Below, piece by piece: positions 8,451 to 17,039 of a stretch of DNA of 52,608 nucleotides. A program made the translations under genes and the position numbers. The notes under the pieces are model-generated. The model was given only the letters and a program-made list of their open reading frames with translations, was not told where the DNA came from and did no database searches. Within the stretch, counting starts at the first letter, position 1. Every line of letters starts with the position of its first letter. Source of the stretch: an uncultured Pelagibacteraceae bacterium (GTDB lineage Bacteria; Pseudomonadota; Alphaproteobacteria; Pelagibacterales; Pelagibacteraceae); the NCBI GenBank assembly GCA_902529715.1, contig CABZXL010000004.1, forward strand, positions 1 to 52,608. Direction: 5' to 3'.

Positions 8451-9410
8451 TTGAAAAAAAATAAAAAAACAATACAACCCGTTAGCGGAACAAAGGTACC
8501 TAGATTTGCAGGACCTTCAACTTTTGCAAGATTACCAGAATTAAGAGATGTAGAAAAATGTGATATAGCAATAGTAGGAATACCATTTGATGCCGGAACT
8601 AGTTATAGACCTGGTGCAAGATTCGGTCCACAAAGTATAAGACAAGCCTCAAGACATTTAAGAACCAACTATCACCCAAACTATGATAGCGAACCTTTTG
8701 TTGAACAACAAGTTGCTGATGCTGGTGATATAACTTGTAATCCATTTAACATTAATGAAGCAATTAAACAAATAGAAGTTGGAGCAACAGACTTATTAAA
8801 TAAAGTAGGTGGAATAATTAGCATGGGTGGAGACCATACAATTGCATTTCCATTATTAAAAGCAGTAAACAAAATAAACAAAGGCCCAGTAGCATTAGTT
8901 CATTTTGATGCGCATTTAGATACTTGGGACACTTATTTTGGAGCCCCGTTTACTCATGGAACTCCATTTAGAAGAGCAAGAGAGGAAAATTTATTTTTAG
9001 ATGATGCTTCGATGCATGTAGGTATAAGAGGCCCTTTATATAGTAGAGATGATCTTAAAAATGATGAAAGTTTTGGTTTTAAAATAATTCACTGCGATGA
9101 ATTTCAAAGCCAAGGAACAGACAAAATTGCCGAAAGAATAATAAAAAGAGTAGGAAATAACCCGTTATATTTATCAATTGATATAGATGTTTTAGATCCT
9201 GCTTTTGCTCCAGGAACTGGTACACCTGAGATTGCAGGTATGACTACAAGAGAAATGGTAAATGTTTTAAGGGGACTTTCAGGTCTAAATTTAATTTCAG
9301 CTGATGTAGTTGAAGTTTCTCCTGCATATGATCACGCTGAAGTGACATCTTTAGCTGCTGCGACTATTATTTATGAATTAACAAATCTATTTGCAAAAAA
9401 AAAACTATAG
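8451..9410 (+). CDS. Ureohydrolase (agmatinase/guanidinobutyrase-like)
   Basis: 319-residue Mn-dependent ureohydrolase of the arginase/agmatinase superfamily, which hydrolyses a guanidino group to urea plus an amine. All binuclear metal ligands are visible: H129 in GGDHT, D153/H155/D157 in DAHLD, and D244/D246 in SIDIDVLD. The N-terminus (VPRFAGPSTFARLP) is of the agmatinase/guanidinobutyrase type. The start is a TTG at 8451, chosen because the family N-terminus begins just after it and no ATG is available; no clear ribosome site is seen. It lies between the Ehu-like importer and an aldehyde dehydrogenase, an order that suggests uptake of a guanidino compound, urea release, then oxidation. 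The exact substrate (agmatine, 4-guanidinobutyrate, guanidine or other) cannot be read from the sequence. Confidence 0.85.
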   Translation: MKKNKKTIQPVSGTKVPRFAGPSTFARLPELRDVEKCDIAIVGIPFDAGTSYRPGARFGPQSIRQASRHLRTNYHPNYDSEPFVEQQVADAGDITCNPFNINEAIKQIEVGATDLLNKVGGIISMGGDHTIAFPLLKAVNKINKGPVALVHFDAHLDTWDTYFGAPFTHGTPFRRAREENLFLDDASMHVGIRGPLYSRDDLKNDESFGFKIIHCDEFQSQGTDKIAERIIKRVGNNPLYLSIDIDVLDPAFAPGTGTPEIAGMTTREMVNVLRGLSGLNLISADVVEVSPAYDHAEVTSLAAATIIYELTNLFAKKKL

Positions 9411-9424
9411 GCTAGATTTGCCCA

Positions 9425-10858
9425 ATGTTAGATAGAAAAAACTTTTATATCGATGGAAAATGGGTCTCCCCAATAAAACCAAGAAATCACAAAGTGATTG
9501 ATCCATCAAATGAAGAAATTTGTGCTGAAATATCTCTTGGAGGAAAACAAGATGTAGATAAAGCAGTTGGTGCTGCAAAAAAGGCTTTTGAAACATGGGC
9601 ATTCTCAAAAAAAGAAGAAAGATTAGATTTATTAGAAAAATTATATGTAGTTTATAAAAAACGTTGGGCAGAAATGGCAAAACTCATCTCACTTGAAATG
9701 GGAGCACCTATGAAATTTTCAACAGAAATGCAAGCTGCAACTGGAGCTAGCCATATAAAATCATTTAAAAATATTTTAAAAGATTTTAAATTTGAAAAAG
9801 ATTTAGGAGAAGAAAAAAATAATCAAAAATTATTATATGAACCAAAAGGAGTATGTGCTTTAATTACACCTTGGAATTGGCCAATCAATCAAGTTAATTT
9901 AAAAGTTATTCCAGCACTAGCATCGGCTTGTACTATAGTATTAAAACCTTCAGAGATAGCACCATTGTCATCTATGCTGCTTGCAGAAATGATTGATGAG
10001 GTAAAATTTCCTTCTGGAGTTTTTAATTTAGTTAATGGAGATGGAGCAACTACTGGAGATGCATTAACAAGCCATCCTGATGTAAATATGATATCATTTA
10101 CTGGCTCTACAAGGGCTGGCGCATTAATTTCTCAAAATGCTGCTAAAGATTTTAAAAGAATTAGTTTAGAACTTGGGGGGAAGGGTGCAAATATAATCTT
10201 TAAAGATGCTGACTCTGAAGCTGTAGCAAGAGGAGTTCTAAGATGTTTTAGAAACTCGGGTCAATCATGTAATGCACCAACAAGAATGCTTGTTGAAAAA
10301 TCAATTTACAATGAAACTGTAGAAAAAGTAAAAGAATTAGCAAATAATACTAAAGTAGATGAACCACAAAAGGAAGGTGATCATATTGGACCAGTAGTTT
10401 CAGAAGTACAATATAATAAAATTCAGAATTTAATTCAAAAAGGAATAGATGAAGGCGCAAAGTTAATTGCCGGTGGAACGGGAAAACCCAAAGGGTTTGA
10501 AAAAGGATATTATGTAAAACCAACAGTTTTTGCCGATGTTAATAATCAAATGGAAATTGCAAGAACTGAAATTTTTGGTCCTGTATTATCTATAATTCCT
10601 TTTGAAAATGAAGAAGAGGCTATTTCAATAGCTAACGACACTCCATATGGTCTTACAAATTATATTCAAACCCAAGATAAAGAAAAAGTTAAAAGAGTTG
10701 CAAGAAAACTTAGATCAGGAATGGTAGATGTAAATGGAGTTGGTATAGCCGTTGCCTCACCTTTTGGTGGTTATAAGCACTCTGGAATTGGACGAGAAGC
10801 TGGAACAGAAGGATTGATAGAGTTTTTGGAAGTAAAAACAGTTGGTGGTTGGAATTAA
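9425..10858 (+). CDS. NAD(P)-dependent aldehyde dehydrogenase
   Basis: 477-residue aldehyde dehydrogenase of normal length. Visible are the cofactor-binding ITPWNWP and VLKPSEIAP segments, FTGSTRAG, the general-base Glu in SLELGGKGANI, the nucleophilic Cys in NSGQSCNAPTRM, and the C-terminal EIFGPVLSI and FGGYKHSGIGREAG motifs, so the active site is complete. It starts 14 bases after the ureohydrolase stop and is probably the last gene of the Ehu-like operon. The specific aldehyde is unknown; amino-aldehydes from polyamine or ectoine breakdown are reasonable candidates from the context. Confidence 0.88.
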   Translation: MLDRKNFYIDGKWVSPIKPRNHKVIDPSNEEICAEISLGGKQDVDKAVGAAKKAFETWAFSKKEERLDLLEKLYVVYKKRWAEMAKLISLEMGAPMKFSTEMQAATGASHIKSFKNILKDFKFEKDLGEEKNNQKLLYEPKGVCALITPWNWPINQVNLKVIPALASACTIVLKPSEIAPLSSMLLAEMIDEVKFPSGVFNLVNGDGATTGDALTSHPDVNMISFTGSTRAGALISQNAAKDFKRISLELGGKGANIIFKDADSEAVARGVLRCFRNSGQSCNAPTRMLVEKSIYNETVEKVKELANNTKVDEPQKEGDHIGPVVSEVQYNKIQNLIQKGIDEGAKLIAGGTGKPKGFEKGYYVKPTVFADVNNQMEIARTEIFGPVLSIIPFENEEEAISIANDTPYGLTNYIQTQDKEKVKRVARKLRSGMVDVNGVGIAVASPFGGYKHSGIGREAGTEGLIEFLEVKTVGGWN

Positions 10859-10984
10859 TTATCTATTGTTCAAATTGGGTTTAAATAGCTAAATAAAATG
10901 GGACATTTCTAAAACTTGTATATAGAAGCTTGTAATTAACTACATAAATCCTACCATTGAAATAATAAAAAAAGGAGGGAGATA

Positions 10985-12439
10985 ATGAGTAGATCTTCAA
11001 AATTATATAACAAAGATTTGGCGCCAACTCCTAGTTCTGAGAAAAAATGGGGATGGTTCGAAATCTTTAACGTATGGGCTAACGATGTTCAGAGTTTATT
11101 TGGATATACTTTGGCTGCATCATTATTTATAGCTTCCGGCTTAAATGGCTGGGCTGTATTTCTTGCATTAATATTAGCAGGATTTTTTATAATGTGGCTT
11201 GTTAACCTATCAGGAAAGCCAAGTGTTAAACATGGTATTCCATATCCAGTATTTGCGCGTGTAAGTATGGGTGTGTTTGGTGCAAACTTTCCAGCAATGG
11301 CAAGGGGTCTTGTTGCTATGTTCTGGTATGGTGCTCAAACTTATGCAGCTTCAACAGCAGTCGCACTATTAATTACAGGTTTAACAGGAATACAGGGTGA
11401 ACCTGTGTTACTTGGAATGTCAGGAGTAATGTGGATATCATTTATTTTTGTGTCACTTTTCCAAGTTTATCTGTTTTGGCAAGGAATTGATCTTGTTAGA
11501 AGATTTTTAAACTTTGCTGGACCAGCGGTTTATATTGTGATGATTGTTTTAATGATAGCTATTTGGGCTAAAGCTGGTGGCGGACTATTATCAGAGGTTG
11601 GAGAAATATTTTCAGGTGGTGAACGTTCAGGTGGATTTGAAGGATTAGGTTCATTTGGAGCTTTCTTAGCTGTATTCTCAATTATGGTAGGATATTTTGC
11701 TGCAGTAGTTATTAACTTTGGTGACTTCGCTAGATTTGTTAAAAACGAAGATGAAATGAAAAAAGGAAACCTATGGGGATTAGTAGGAAACGTAGTTTTC
11801 TTTTCATTTATAACTTTAATGATTACTGGTGGTACAATTGCAATATTTGGAGAATACATTGCTCAACCAACAGAAATGGTTGCTAAAGTAGATAATTTAC
11901 TTTTAACTTTAATTGCAGCATTTGCATTTTTTGCAGCTACAGTTGGTATAAACATGGTAGCGAATTTTATACCTCCAGCTTACGACCTTGCAAACTTAAT
12001 GCCAGACAAAATAAATTTCAGAACTGGTGGTTTAATTACTGCTATTTTTGGATTTGTTATTGGTGGTATGTGGGTTGCTGTTATAACTCAAATGGGAATG
12101 TTTCCATTTGTGAATACGTTAGGAGCAATTTTAGCACCAGTATTTGGAATAATGATTGTTGATTATTATGTAATCAAAAATCAAAAACTTGATGTAGATG
12201 ATTTATTTTCTGACAAAGCAAGTGGAAAATATCATTATAACGGAGGATTTAACGGAAAAGCAATGTTAGCTTGGGTAATCTCAGGTTATGTTGCTGTTGG
12301 ATCTGTTTGGCCAAATATATTATTTGCTGGTTTAGATGATTTCTTCGCCAATTTAGGTGGTGGAGGAGGATATGCTTGGATGATTGGGGCAGCTTTAGGT
12401 GCCATCATTCATATGGCAATATCTGGAAGAGGCAAATAA
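10985..12439 (+). CDS. NCS1-family permease, allantoin/hydantoin type (PucI-like)
   Basis: 484-residue, about 12-helix nucleobase:cation symporter-1. The N-terminal signature KKWGWFEIFNVWANDVQS, the GKPSVKHGIPYPVFARVSMG segment and YGAQTYAAST are hallmarks of PucI/Mhp1-like carriers, which import allantoin, hydantoins or nucleobases. An unusually strong ribosome site (AGGAGGGA) sits six bases upstream of the ATG, in a 126-base leader with no other evident feature. It is a single-gene unit ending at a shared bidirectional terminator that faces the allantoin-degradation operon. That position makes allantoin the best substrate guess; the family alone would leave uracil, cytosine or thiamine precursors open. 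Confidence 0.85.
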   Translation: MSRSSKLYNKDLAPTPSSEKKWGWFEIFNVWANDVQSLFGYTLAASLFIASGLNGWAVFLALILAGFFIMWLVNLSGKPSVKHGIPYPVFARVSMGVFGANFPAMARGLVAMFWYGAQTYAASTAVALLITGLTGIQGEPVLLGMSGVMWISFIFVSLFQVYLFWQGIDLVRRFLNFAGPAVYIVMIVLMIAIWAKAGGGLLSEVGEIFSGGERSGGFEGLGSFGAFLAVFSIMVGYFAAVVINFGDFARFVKNEDEMKKGNLWGLVGNVVFFSFITLMITGGTIAIFGEYIAQPTEMVAKVDNLLLTLIAAFAFFAATVGINMVANFIPPAYDLANLMPDKINFRTGGLITAIFGFVIGGMWVAVITQMGMFPFVNTLGAILAPVFGIMIVDYYVIKNQKLDVDDLFSDKASGKYHYNGGFNGKAMLAWVISGYVAVGSVWPNILFAGLDDFFANLGGGGGYAWMIGAALGAIIHMAISGRGK

Positions 12440-12456
12440 AAAGTATTTTAAAATTA

Positions 12457-12485
12457 AAAGCTCGCCGAAATATTCGGCGGGCTTT
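12457..12485. terminator. Bidirectional terminator between the NCS1 permease and allA
   Basis: A 13-bp stem (AAAGC, one T-G wobble, CGCCGAA pairing with TTCGGCG, then GCTTT) has a 3-base loop ATA. A-rich and T-rich flanks lie on both sides, so it can terminate transcripts from the plus-strand permease and from the minus-strand allA gene, whose stop codon touches the stem. Confidence 0.85.
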
Positions 12486-12981
12486 AGTATTTCAAAGTAA
12501 TATTTTGCTTATCTAAGTTTTCGACAACTAAATTATCACCGGATCCTTTTCTATCAACTACTAGAAAATTCATATCTTCAGTAGATATTAAAGGGAAATG
12601 CCAAGTCCCTGGATTGTAATTTACGCCTATGCCAGGTGGTACTATAAAAGCTTCAATTTTATTCAAATCTAGTTTCTCTTCATTTGGTGCCACAAAAACT
12701 AAAAATGTGGTTTCTTTCATTGGTATGAATGCTTGACTTCCTAAAGGATGTTTTTCCATCATGTCAATCTTCATTGGAAAATTTCTTTTTAATGCAGAAA
12801 AGATGCTAATTGTAGTTTCACCATTATTGCTAGAAGTATTTAAATTTGCTATGCCATCATATCTTTTTGCATACCCATTATTTATTTCTAACGGCTTTAT
12901 ATCTTTTGTTGAAATCACATTTCCATATTTAACAAAATTTTCTTTTGTAATTGGTATTGGCTTTATTATTTTTTCATTCAT
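12484..12981 (-). CDS. allA: Ureidoglycolate lyase
   Basis: 165-residue AllA-family protein that cleaves ureidoglycolate to glyoxylate and urea, the last step of allantoate breakdown. The fold-specific segments HPLGSQAFIPM, PPGIGVNYNPGTWHFPL and DRKGSGDN are present. It is the last gene of a four-gene minus-strand operon; its ATG overlaps the TGA of alc in an ATGA arrangement, so the two are translationally coupled. Length is normal for the family. Confidence 0.88.
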   Translation of the reverse strand: MNEKIIKPIPITKENFVKYGNVISTKDIKPLEINNGYAKRYDGIANLNTSSNNGETTISIFSALKRNFPMKIDMMEKHPLGSQAFIPMKETTFLVFVAPNEEKLDLNKIEAFIVPPGIGVNYNPGTWHFPLISTEDMNFLVVDRKGSGDNLVVENLDKQNITLKY

Positions 12982-13970
12982 TCTACTTTTCCAAAGGCTC
13001 TTATTCTAGAAATCCCACCGTCAGGGAAAATATTAATTCTAATATAATTTATTTTTTTATTTTTCATTATTTTATTATTAAAATTATGTTTTTTATGTGC
13101 ATAGAGTTTAATTTTGTTAAGAAGATAGGCCCATCTTTTTGATTTGTTAACAATATCTTTTTCTGAAATTTTATTTGGAATATAAGCAGCTTGTACAGAA
13201 CATTTGTCTGGATAATTTCCTTTAAAATGATGAGTATCTAATTGAATTTTATTAATTTTTCCCGGCGATGAGCATTTTATTATTATCCAGTCAAAATTTT
13301 TTCCTCTACTTCTTCTAGTTTCCCATCCATCGCCCATATTTTTCCCAACACCAGGGGCAAGTATATTTTCTGCTCTTCCAAAGTGTTCATTATTGCAAGC
13401 AATTGGCACTGCTCCATTAACAACAGACGTCAAATTTTGAATTTTACTATTAACTTTATTATTGGTTTTCATAGAACCATAAACCCTTAATCTAGCTACT
13501 CCTCCATCAGGAAAAATATTTAACTTTATATGTGTAAAATAATTTTTATTTTTCACTTTAAAAAAATGATGACTATTCGCATTGGTTCTACTTTTTTTAA
13601 TAATTGTTATCCATTTAGTTTTTTTATCAGGTATTTTTTTTTTACTAATACAGGCTTGTAACGAAATTTGATTAGGATGATTTCCAGAAAAGTAAGATGT
13701 ATCAACATCTACTTTTTTTATAATACCTGGTTTTCCGAACTTTAAAATTAAATAATCATATCCTTTTGTTCTTTTTCTTCTAGTTTCCCATCCATCCATC
13801 CACTTGCCATGTTTATCAAATACTCCTTCTTTAAATACAGGAGGCCAAGGGTTGATTATTCTTTTAGCAGGTGCAAAAAATTCATCAGTTTTATAAACAA
13901 TTTTAGAACCCAGCCGTGACTGAGCTAAATCAATTAATCCGTTTAAGTAAATAATATTATTTTTTTTCAT
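12978..13970 (-). CDS. alc: Allantoicase
   Basis: Allantoicase hydrolyses allantoate to ureidoglycolate and urea. The protein (330 residues from the ATG at 13970) shows the family's internal duplication. Each half carries a WETRR motif (GWETRRKRTKGYDY and GWETRRSRGKNFDW), a following DTxxFxGN segment (DTSYFSGNHP; DTHHFKGNYP) and an xIFPDGG..R(L/I)R ending (FPDGGVARLR; FPDGGISRIR). The open frame starts at 14012, but the ATG at 13970 lies seven bases after the puuE stop and gives a clean N-terminus, so I prefer it. Its end overlaps allA. Confidence 0.88.
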   Translation of the reverse strand: MKKNNIIYLNGLIDLAQSRLGSKIVYKTDEFFAPAKRIINPWPPVFKEGVFDKHGKWMDGWETRRKRTKGYDYLILKFGKPGIIKKVDVDTSYFSGNHPNQISLQACISKKKIPDKKTKWITIIKKSRTNANSHHFFKVKNKNYFTHIKLNIFPDGGVARLRVYGSMKTNNKVNSKIQNLTSVVNGAVPIACNNEHFGRAENILAPGVGKNMGDGWETRRSRGKNFDWIIIKCSSPGKINKIQLDTHHFKGNYPDKCSVQAAYIPNKISEKDIVNKSKRWAYLLNKIKLYAHKKHNFNNKIMKNKKINYIRINIFPDGGISRIRAFGKVE

Positions 13971-13977
13971 TTTTCTA

Positions 13978-14880
13978 TTAGCTTGGATAATTTTTAATCC
14001 AGTAGTTTGCAATATCTATTCTTTTGCAAATCCATACATCATTAAACTTTAGAATATAATCCAAGAATTTTTTGAGAGACTGTATTCTTCCTGGTCTTCC
14101 AATTAATCTGCAATGTAATCCAACAGACATCATTTTTGGATTAGTTTTGCCTTCTTCGTATAGAGTGTCAAAACTATCTTTTAAATATGTATAAAATTGA
14201 TCTCCACTGTTAAAGCCTTGGTTTGTAGCAAATCTCATATCGTTGTTATCTAAAGTATAAGGAATAATTAATTGTTTTTTATTTTTTTTATATTCCCAAT
14301 AAGGCAAATCATCACTGTAAGAGTCGCTATCGTACAAAAATCCACCATCATCAAATACTAAATCCCTAGTATTTGGACTACATCTTCCTGTATACCAACC
14401 CAAAGGTCTTTTACCAAAAATTTTTTTTATAGTTTTAATAGCTAATTTCATATCTTTTTTTTCAGTACTTTTTTTTACATTTTGATAATCAATCCATCTC
14501 CAACCATGGCAGGCAACCTCATAATTTCCATTCTTTATCGCCTCACATACTTCTTGATTTCTTTCTAAAGCCATTGCAACTCCAAAAATTGTTATAGGTA
14601 TTTTTTTTTCTTGAAATAATCTATGAAGTCTCCAAAAACCTCTTCTTGAACCATATTCATACATTGACTCCATATTAATATGCCTGTCTTTAAATGCTTG
14701 GGCTCCTATAATTTCTGATAAAAAAGTTTCAGAATGTTTATCACCATGAAGAATATTATTTTCACCACCTTCTTCGTAATTAAGAACTATTTGTAAAGCA
14801 AGTTTTGCATTATTTGGCCAAACCACTTTTGGTTCTTTTGATCCATAACCTATCATGTCTCTTGGATATTTTTTTGGCAT
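13978..14880 (-). CDS. puuE: Allantoinase of the polysaccharide-deacetylase type
   Basis: 300-residue PuuE-type allantoinase, the metal-independent family that opens the allantoin ring to allantoate, unrelated to the amidohydrolase AllB. Typical features are the N-terminal MIGYG and NYEEGGE stretch, the YGSRRGFWRLH segment, ACHGWRWIDYQ, and GWYTGRCSPNTR. It lies between the argE-like gene (gap of 4 bases) and alc (gap of 7 bases). With alc and allA it makes the complete route allantoin to glyoxylate plus two urea. No uricase or HIU-hydrolase genes are in the window, so the operon seems to start from allantoin. Confidence 0.88.
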   Translation of the reverse strand: MPKKYPRDMIGYGSKEPKVVWPNNAKLALQIVLNYEEGGENNILHGDKHSETFLSEIIGAQAFKDRHINMESMYEYGSRRGFWRLHRLFQEKKIPITIFGVAMALERNQEVCEAIKNGNYEVACHGWRWIDYQNVKKSTEKKDMKLAIKTIKKIFGKRPLGWYTGRCSPNTRDLVFDDGGFLYDSDSYSDDLPYWEYKKNKKQLIIPYTLDNNDMRFATNQGFNSGDQFYTYLKDSFDTLYEEGKTNPKMMSVGLHCRLIGRPGRIQSLKKFLDYILKFNDVWICKRIDIANYWIKNYPS

Positions 14881-14884
14881 TTAT

Positions 14885-16075
14885 TTAATTTTGTATTGAT
14901 TTATCTTTAACACCATTCAAGAAATTTAAACATTTATTAATTTCTTCTAATTTAATAAATTCATCTATTTTATGTGCTTGATCTATTGATCCAGGACCAC
15001 ATACAGCGGTACTTATACCTATTTCTTGGAACAGACCAGCTTCCGTTCCAAAAGAAACTACTTCTCTTGAATTATCACCTGTTATGCTAGAAACAAACTC
15101 GCATGCTTCTGATTTTTCATCACGATCAAATCCAATTATTTCTCCGATTATTTCTTTTGAAATTTTTGATTCTGGATAAACTTTTTTCATATCTGTTATA
15201 AGTATTTCATTAACATATTTGTCAAGTTCGGCGTTTAAATATACTGCATCATCTTTAACTACAGGTCTTGTTTCCCATTTAACATGACACTTGTCAGAGA
15301 TTACATTATGTGCAATCCCTCCAAATATTCCTCCAACAGAAAGAGTAGAATAGGGAGGATCAAATATAGAATTTTTTGGAACTCTATCTTTTAGTTTTTC
15401 TCTTAGTTCAATAAGTTTATTAACATATCTAGCTGCATACTCTACTGCGCTAACACCTTTATGAGGTTGAGAACTATGACCAGCCAAACCTTCAAAATAT
15501 GTTGTATATTCATAAGCTCCTTTATGAGCATCAATGATTTTCATATTTGTAGGCTCACCCACAATACATATTCCTTTTTTAAATCCTCTTTTTTTTAATT
15601 CTTTAATTAATAATGGAGCTCCTATACATGCCGTCTCTTCATCAAATGTAAATGAAAAATTAATATCTCTATCTAAATTTGATTTTGAAAAAATTGGGGC
15701 AAAGGCTAGTACACATGCGATAAAACCTTTCATATCACAAGAACCTCTACCATATAATTTGTCATCTTTAATTGTAGCTTTAAAGGGATCTGTAGACCAA
15801 CCTTTAGAAACAGGCACTACATCTGTATGGCCTGATAAAATTATTGGAATTTTTCCATTTGGTTTTTTTGCCTTTAATGTAGCAAAAAGATTTACTCTTT
15901 TTTTTTCATCATCAAATGTTTTAAACGAAGTTGCGCCTAGTTTTTTTAAAATATCATCACAATAATTGATTAAGGAATTGTTATCTTCCCCAGAAATTGT
16001 TTTAAAAGATATGAGATCTGATAAAATTTTTATTGAATTATTGTAAAGTTCATTGTTATTATTTTCTGTACTCAT
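14885..16075 (-). CDS. argE: M20 metallopeptidase, acetylornithine deacetylase-like
   Basis: About 396-residue M20-family di-zinc amidohydrolase most like alphaproteobacterial ArgE. Metal-site motifs are all visible: H in SGHTDVVP, the bridging D in GRGSCDMKG, EE in DEETACIGA, E in VGEPTN and the C-terminal H in DQAHKIDEF. ArgE removes acetyl from N-acetylornithine; other M20 members act on N-acyl or N-carbamoyl amino acids. As first gene of the allantoin operon it may instead act on a related ureido or acyl compound, but that is inference. The start at 16075 (MSTENNNN) is preferred to an ATG at 16087, which would add only MIIF. It is transcribed away from csaA across a short 27-base gap. Confidence 0.75.
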   Translation of the reverse strand: MSTENNNNELYNNSIKILSDLISFKTISGEDNNSLINYCDDILKKLGATSFKTFDDEKKRVNLFATLKAKKPNGKIPIILSGHTDVVPVSKGWSTDPFKATIKDDKLYGRGSCDMKGFIACVLAFAPIFSKSNLDRDINFSFTFDEETACIGAPLLIKELKKRGFKKGICIVGEPTNMKIIDAHKGAYEYTTYFEGLAGHSSQPHKGVSAVEYAARYVNKLIELREKLKDRVPKNSIFDPPYSTLSVGGIFGGIAHNVISDKCHVKWETRPVVKDDAVYLNAELDKYVNEILITDMKKVYPESKISKEIIGEIIGFDRDEKSEACEFVSSITGDNSREVVSFGTEAGLFQEIGISTAVCGPGSIDQAHKIDEFIKLEEINKCLNFLNGVKDKSIQN

Positions 16076-16102
16076 AAATATAATCAATTATATATTAAAA
16101 AA

Positions 16103-16444
16103 ATGAAAGAACAAATAACCTACGATATTTTTAATAAAGTAGATATAAGATTAGGGACTGTTATATCTGTAAAGAAAAACGAAAAGGCTAGAAAACCTTC
16201 ATTAGTCGTGCAAGTGGACTTTGGAAAAGAAATAGGAATTAAACAATCTTCTGCCCAAATTACACATTATTATAATGAAGAAAATTTAACGGGAAAACAA
16301 GTTATAGCTGTTTGTAATTTTCCAGAAAAAAATATAGCAGGAGTGGTTTCTCAAGTATTAATTCTAGGATCTGTAGATTCAGAAGGTAAGGTTACTTTAG
16401 TTCACCCTTCACAAAAAGCTGATAACGGACTTCCAATAGCTTAA
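16103..16444 (+). CDS. csaA: tRNA-binding domain protein CsaA
   Basis: 113-residue EMAP-II/MetRS C-terminal-like OB-fold protein. The segments FNKVDIRLGTVISV, GIKQSSAQITHYY, GKQVIAVCNFPEKNIAG and the C-terminal DNGLPIA match CsaA, a homodimeric tRNA/protein-binding chaperone-like protein. Length is exactly that of the family. The next gene starts four bases after its stop, so it heads the csaA-lysE-acnA-yfgM-bamB run of closely packed genes. Confidence 0.9.
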   Translation: MKEQITYDIFNKVDIRLGTVISVKKNEKARKPSLVVQVDFGKEIGIKQSSAQITHYYNEENLTGKQVIAVCNFPEKNIAGVVSQVLILGSVDSEGKVTLVHPSQKADNGLPIA

Positions 16445-16448
16445 TTAA

Positions 16449-17036
16449 ATGCACCCAGAACTGTTATTATTAATTGGTATTTCATTTTCAATGGGTTTTA
16501 CACCAGGCCCAAACAATGCTGTAGCATCTTATTCTGCATTTAATTTCGGAGTAAGAAAAACTCTTCCAATAATTTTAGGAGTAGGTTTGGGTTATACTGT
16601 TTTGGTAGTTTTATTAATATTTGCTTTAATTTCGGTTTTTCAAAAATACCCTTATTTGCAAGAAATAATTAGAATTCTAGGATCAATATTTTTAATTTAT
16701 TTAGCTTATAAAATTTCTTTTTCGAAAGGTAAATCGCAATCAAAAACAGAAAATCCAGTTAAATTTTATGAAACATTTTTTTTTCAATTTATAAACCCTA
16801 AAGGAGTAATGGCAGCGATTACTCTTATTTCTAAATTTGTATCGCAAGAAAATTATATTAGTTCTTCAATAACAGTAGTTGTAGTTTGTTCAGTTACTGC
16901 TTTTTTAAGTATAACAAGTTGGGCTTTATTAGGTAAATTTTTAAGAAAATTCGCGACAAATAATGAATTCATTAAAAGGTTTAATTATGCTATGTCCATT
17001 CTACTTGTTGGTTGTGTAGCAAGTTTTTATATATAA
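16449..17036 (+). CDS. LysE-family exporter
   Basis: 195-residue membrane protein with about six helices of the LysE/RhtB translocator family. The N-terminal FTPGPNNAVASYSAFNFG motif is the family signature, and FQFINPKGVMAAITLIS gives the second conserved stretch. Members export amino acids or related compounds; the substrate here is unknown. It sits between csaA and acnA with gaps of only a few bases. Confidence 0.85.
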   Translation: MHPELLLLIGISFSMGFTPGPNNAVASYSAFNFGVRKTLPIILGVGLGYTVLVVLLIFALISVFQKYPYLQEIIRILGSIFLIYLAYKISFSKGKSQSKTENPVKFYETFFFQFINPKGVMAAITLISKFVSQENYISSSITVVVVCSVTAFLSITSWALLGKFLRKFATNNEFIKRFNYAMSILLVGCVASFYI

Positions 17037-17039
17037 ATT

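Noticed and set aside
10859..10984. Riboswitch in the leader of the NCS1 permease gene (and other leaders checked by eye for glycine or SAM types)
   Set aside because: I see no paired aptamer helices or conserved cores by eye; only a strong ribosome site stands out.
11530..11859. 109-residue minus-strand frame inside the NCS1 permease gene
   Set aside because: Antisense to a clear membrane protein gene; its hydrophobicity is a by-product of the opposite strand.
15534..15965. 143-residue plus-strand frame inside the argE-like gene
   Set aside because: Lies wholly antisense to conserved M20 motifs; no independent evidence.
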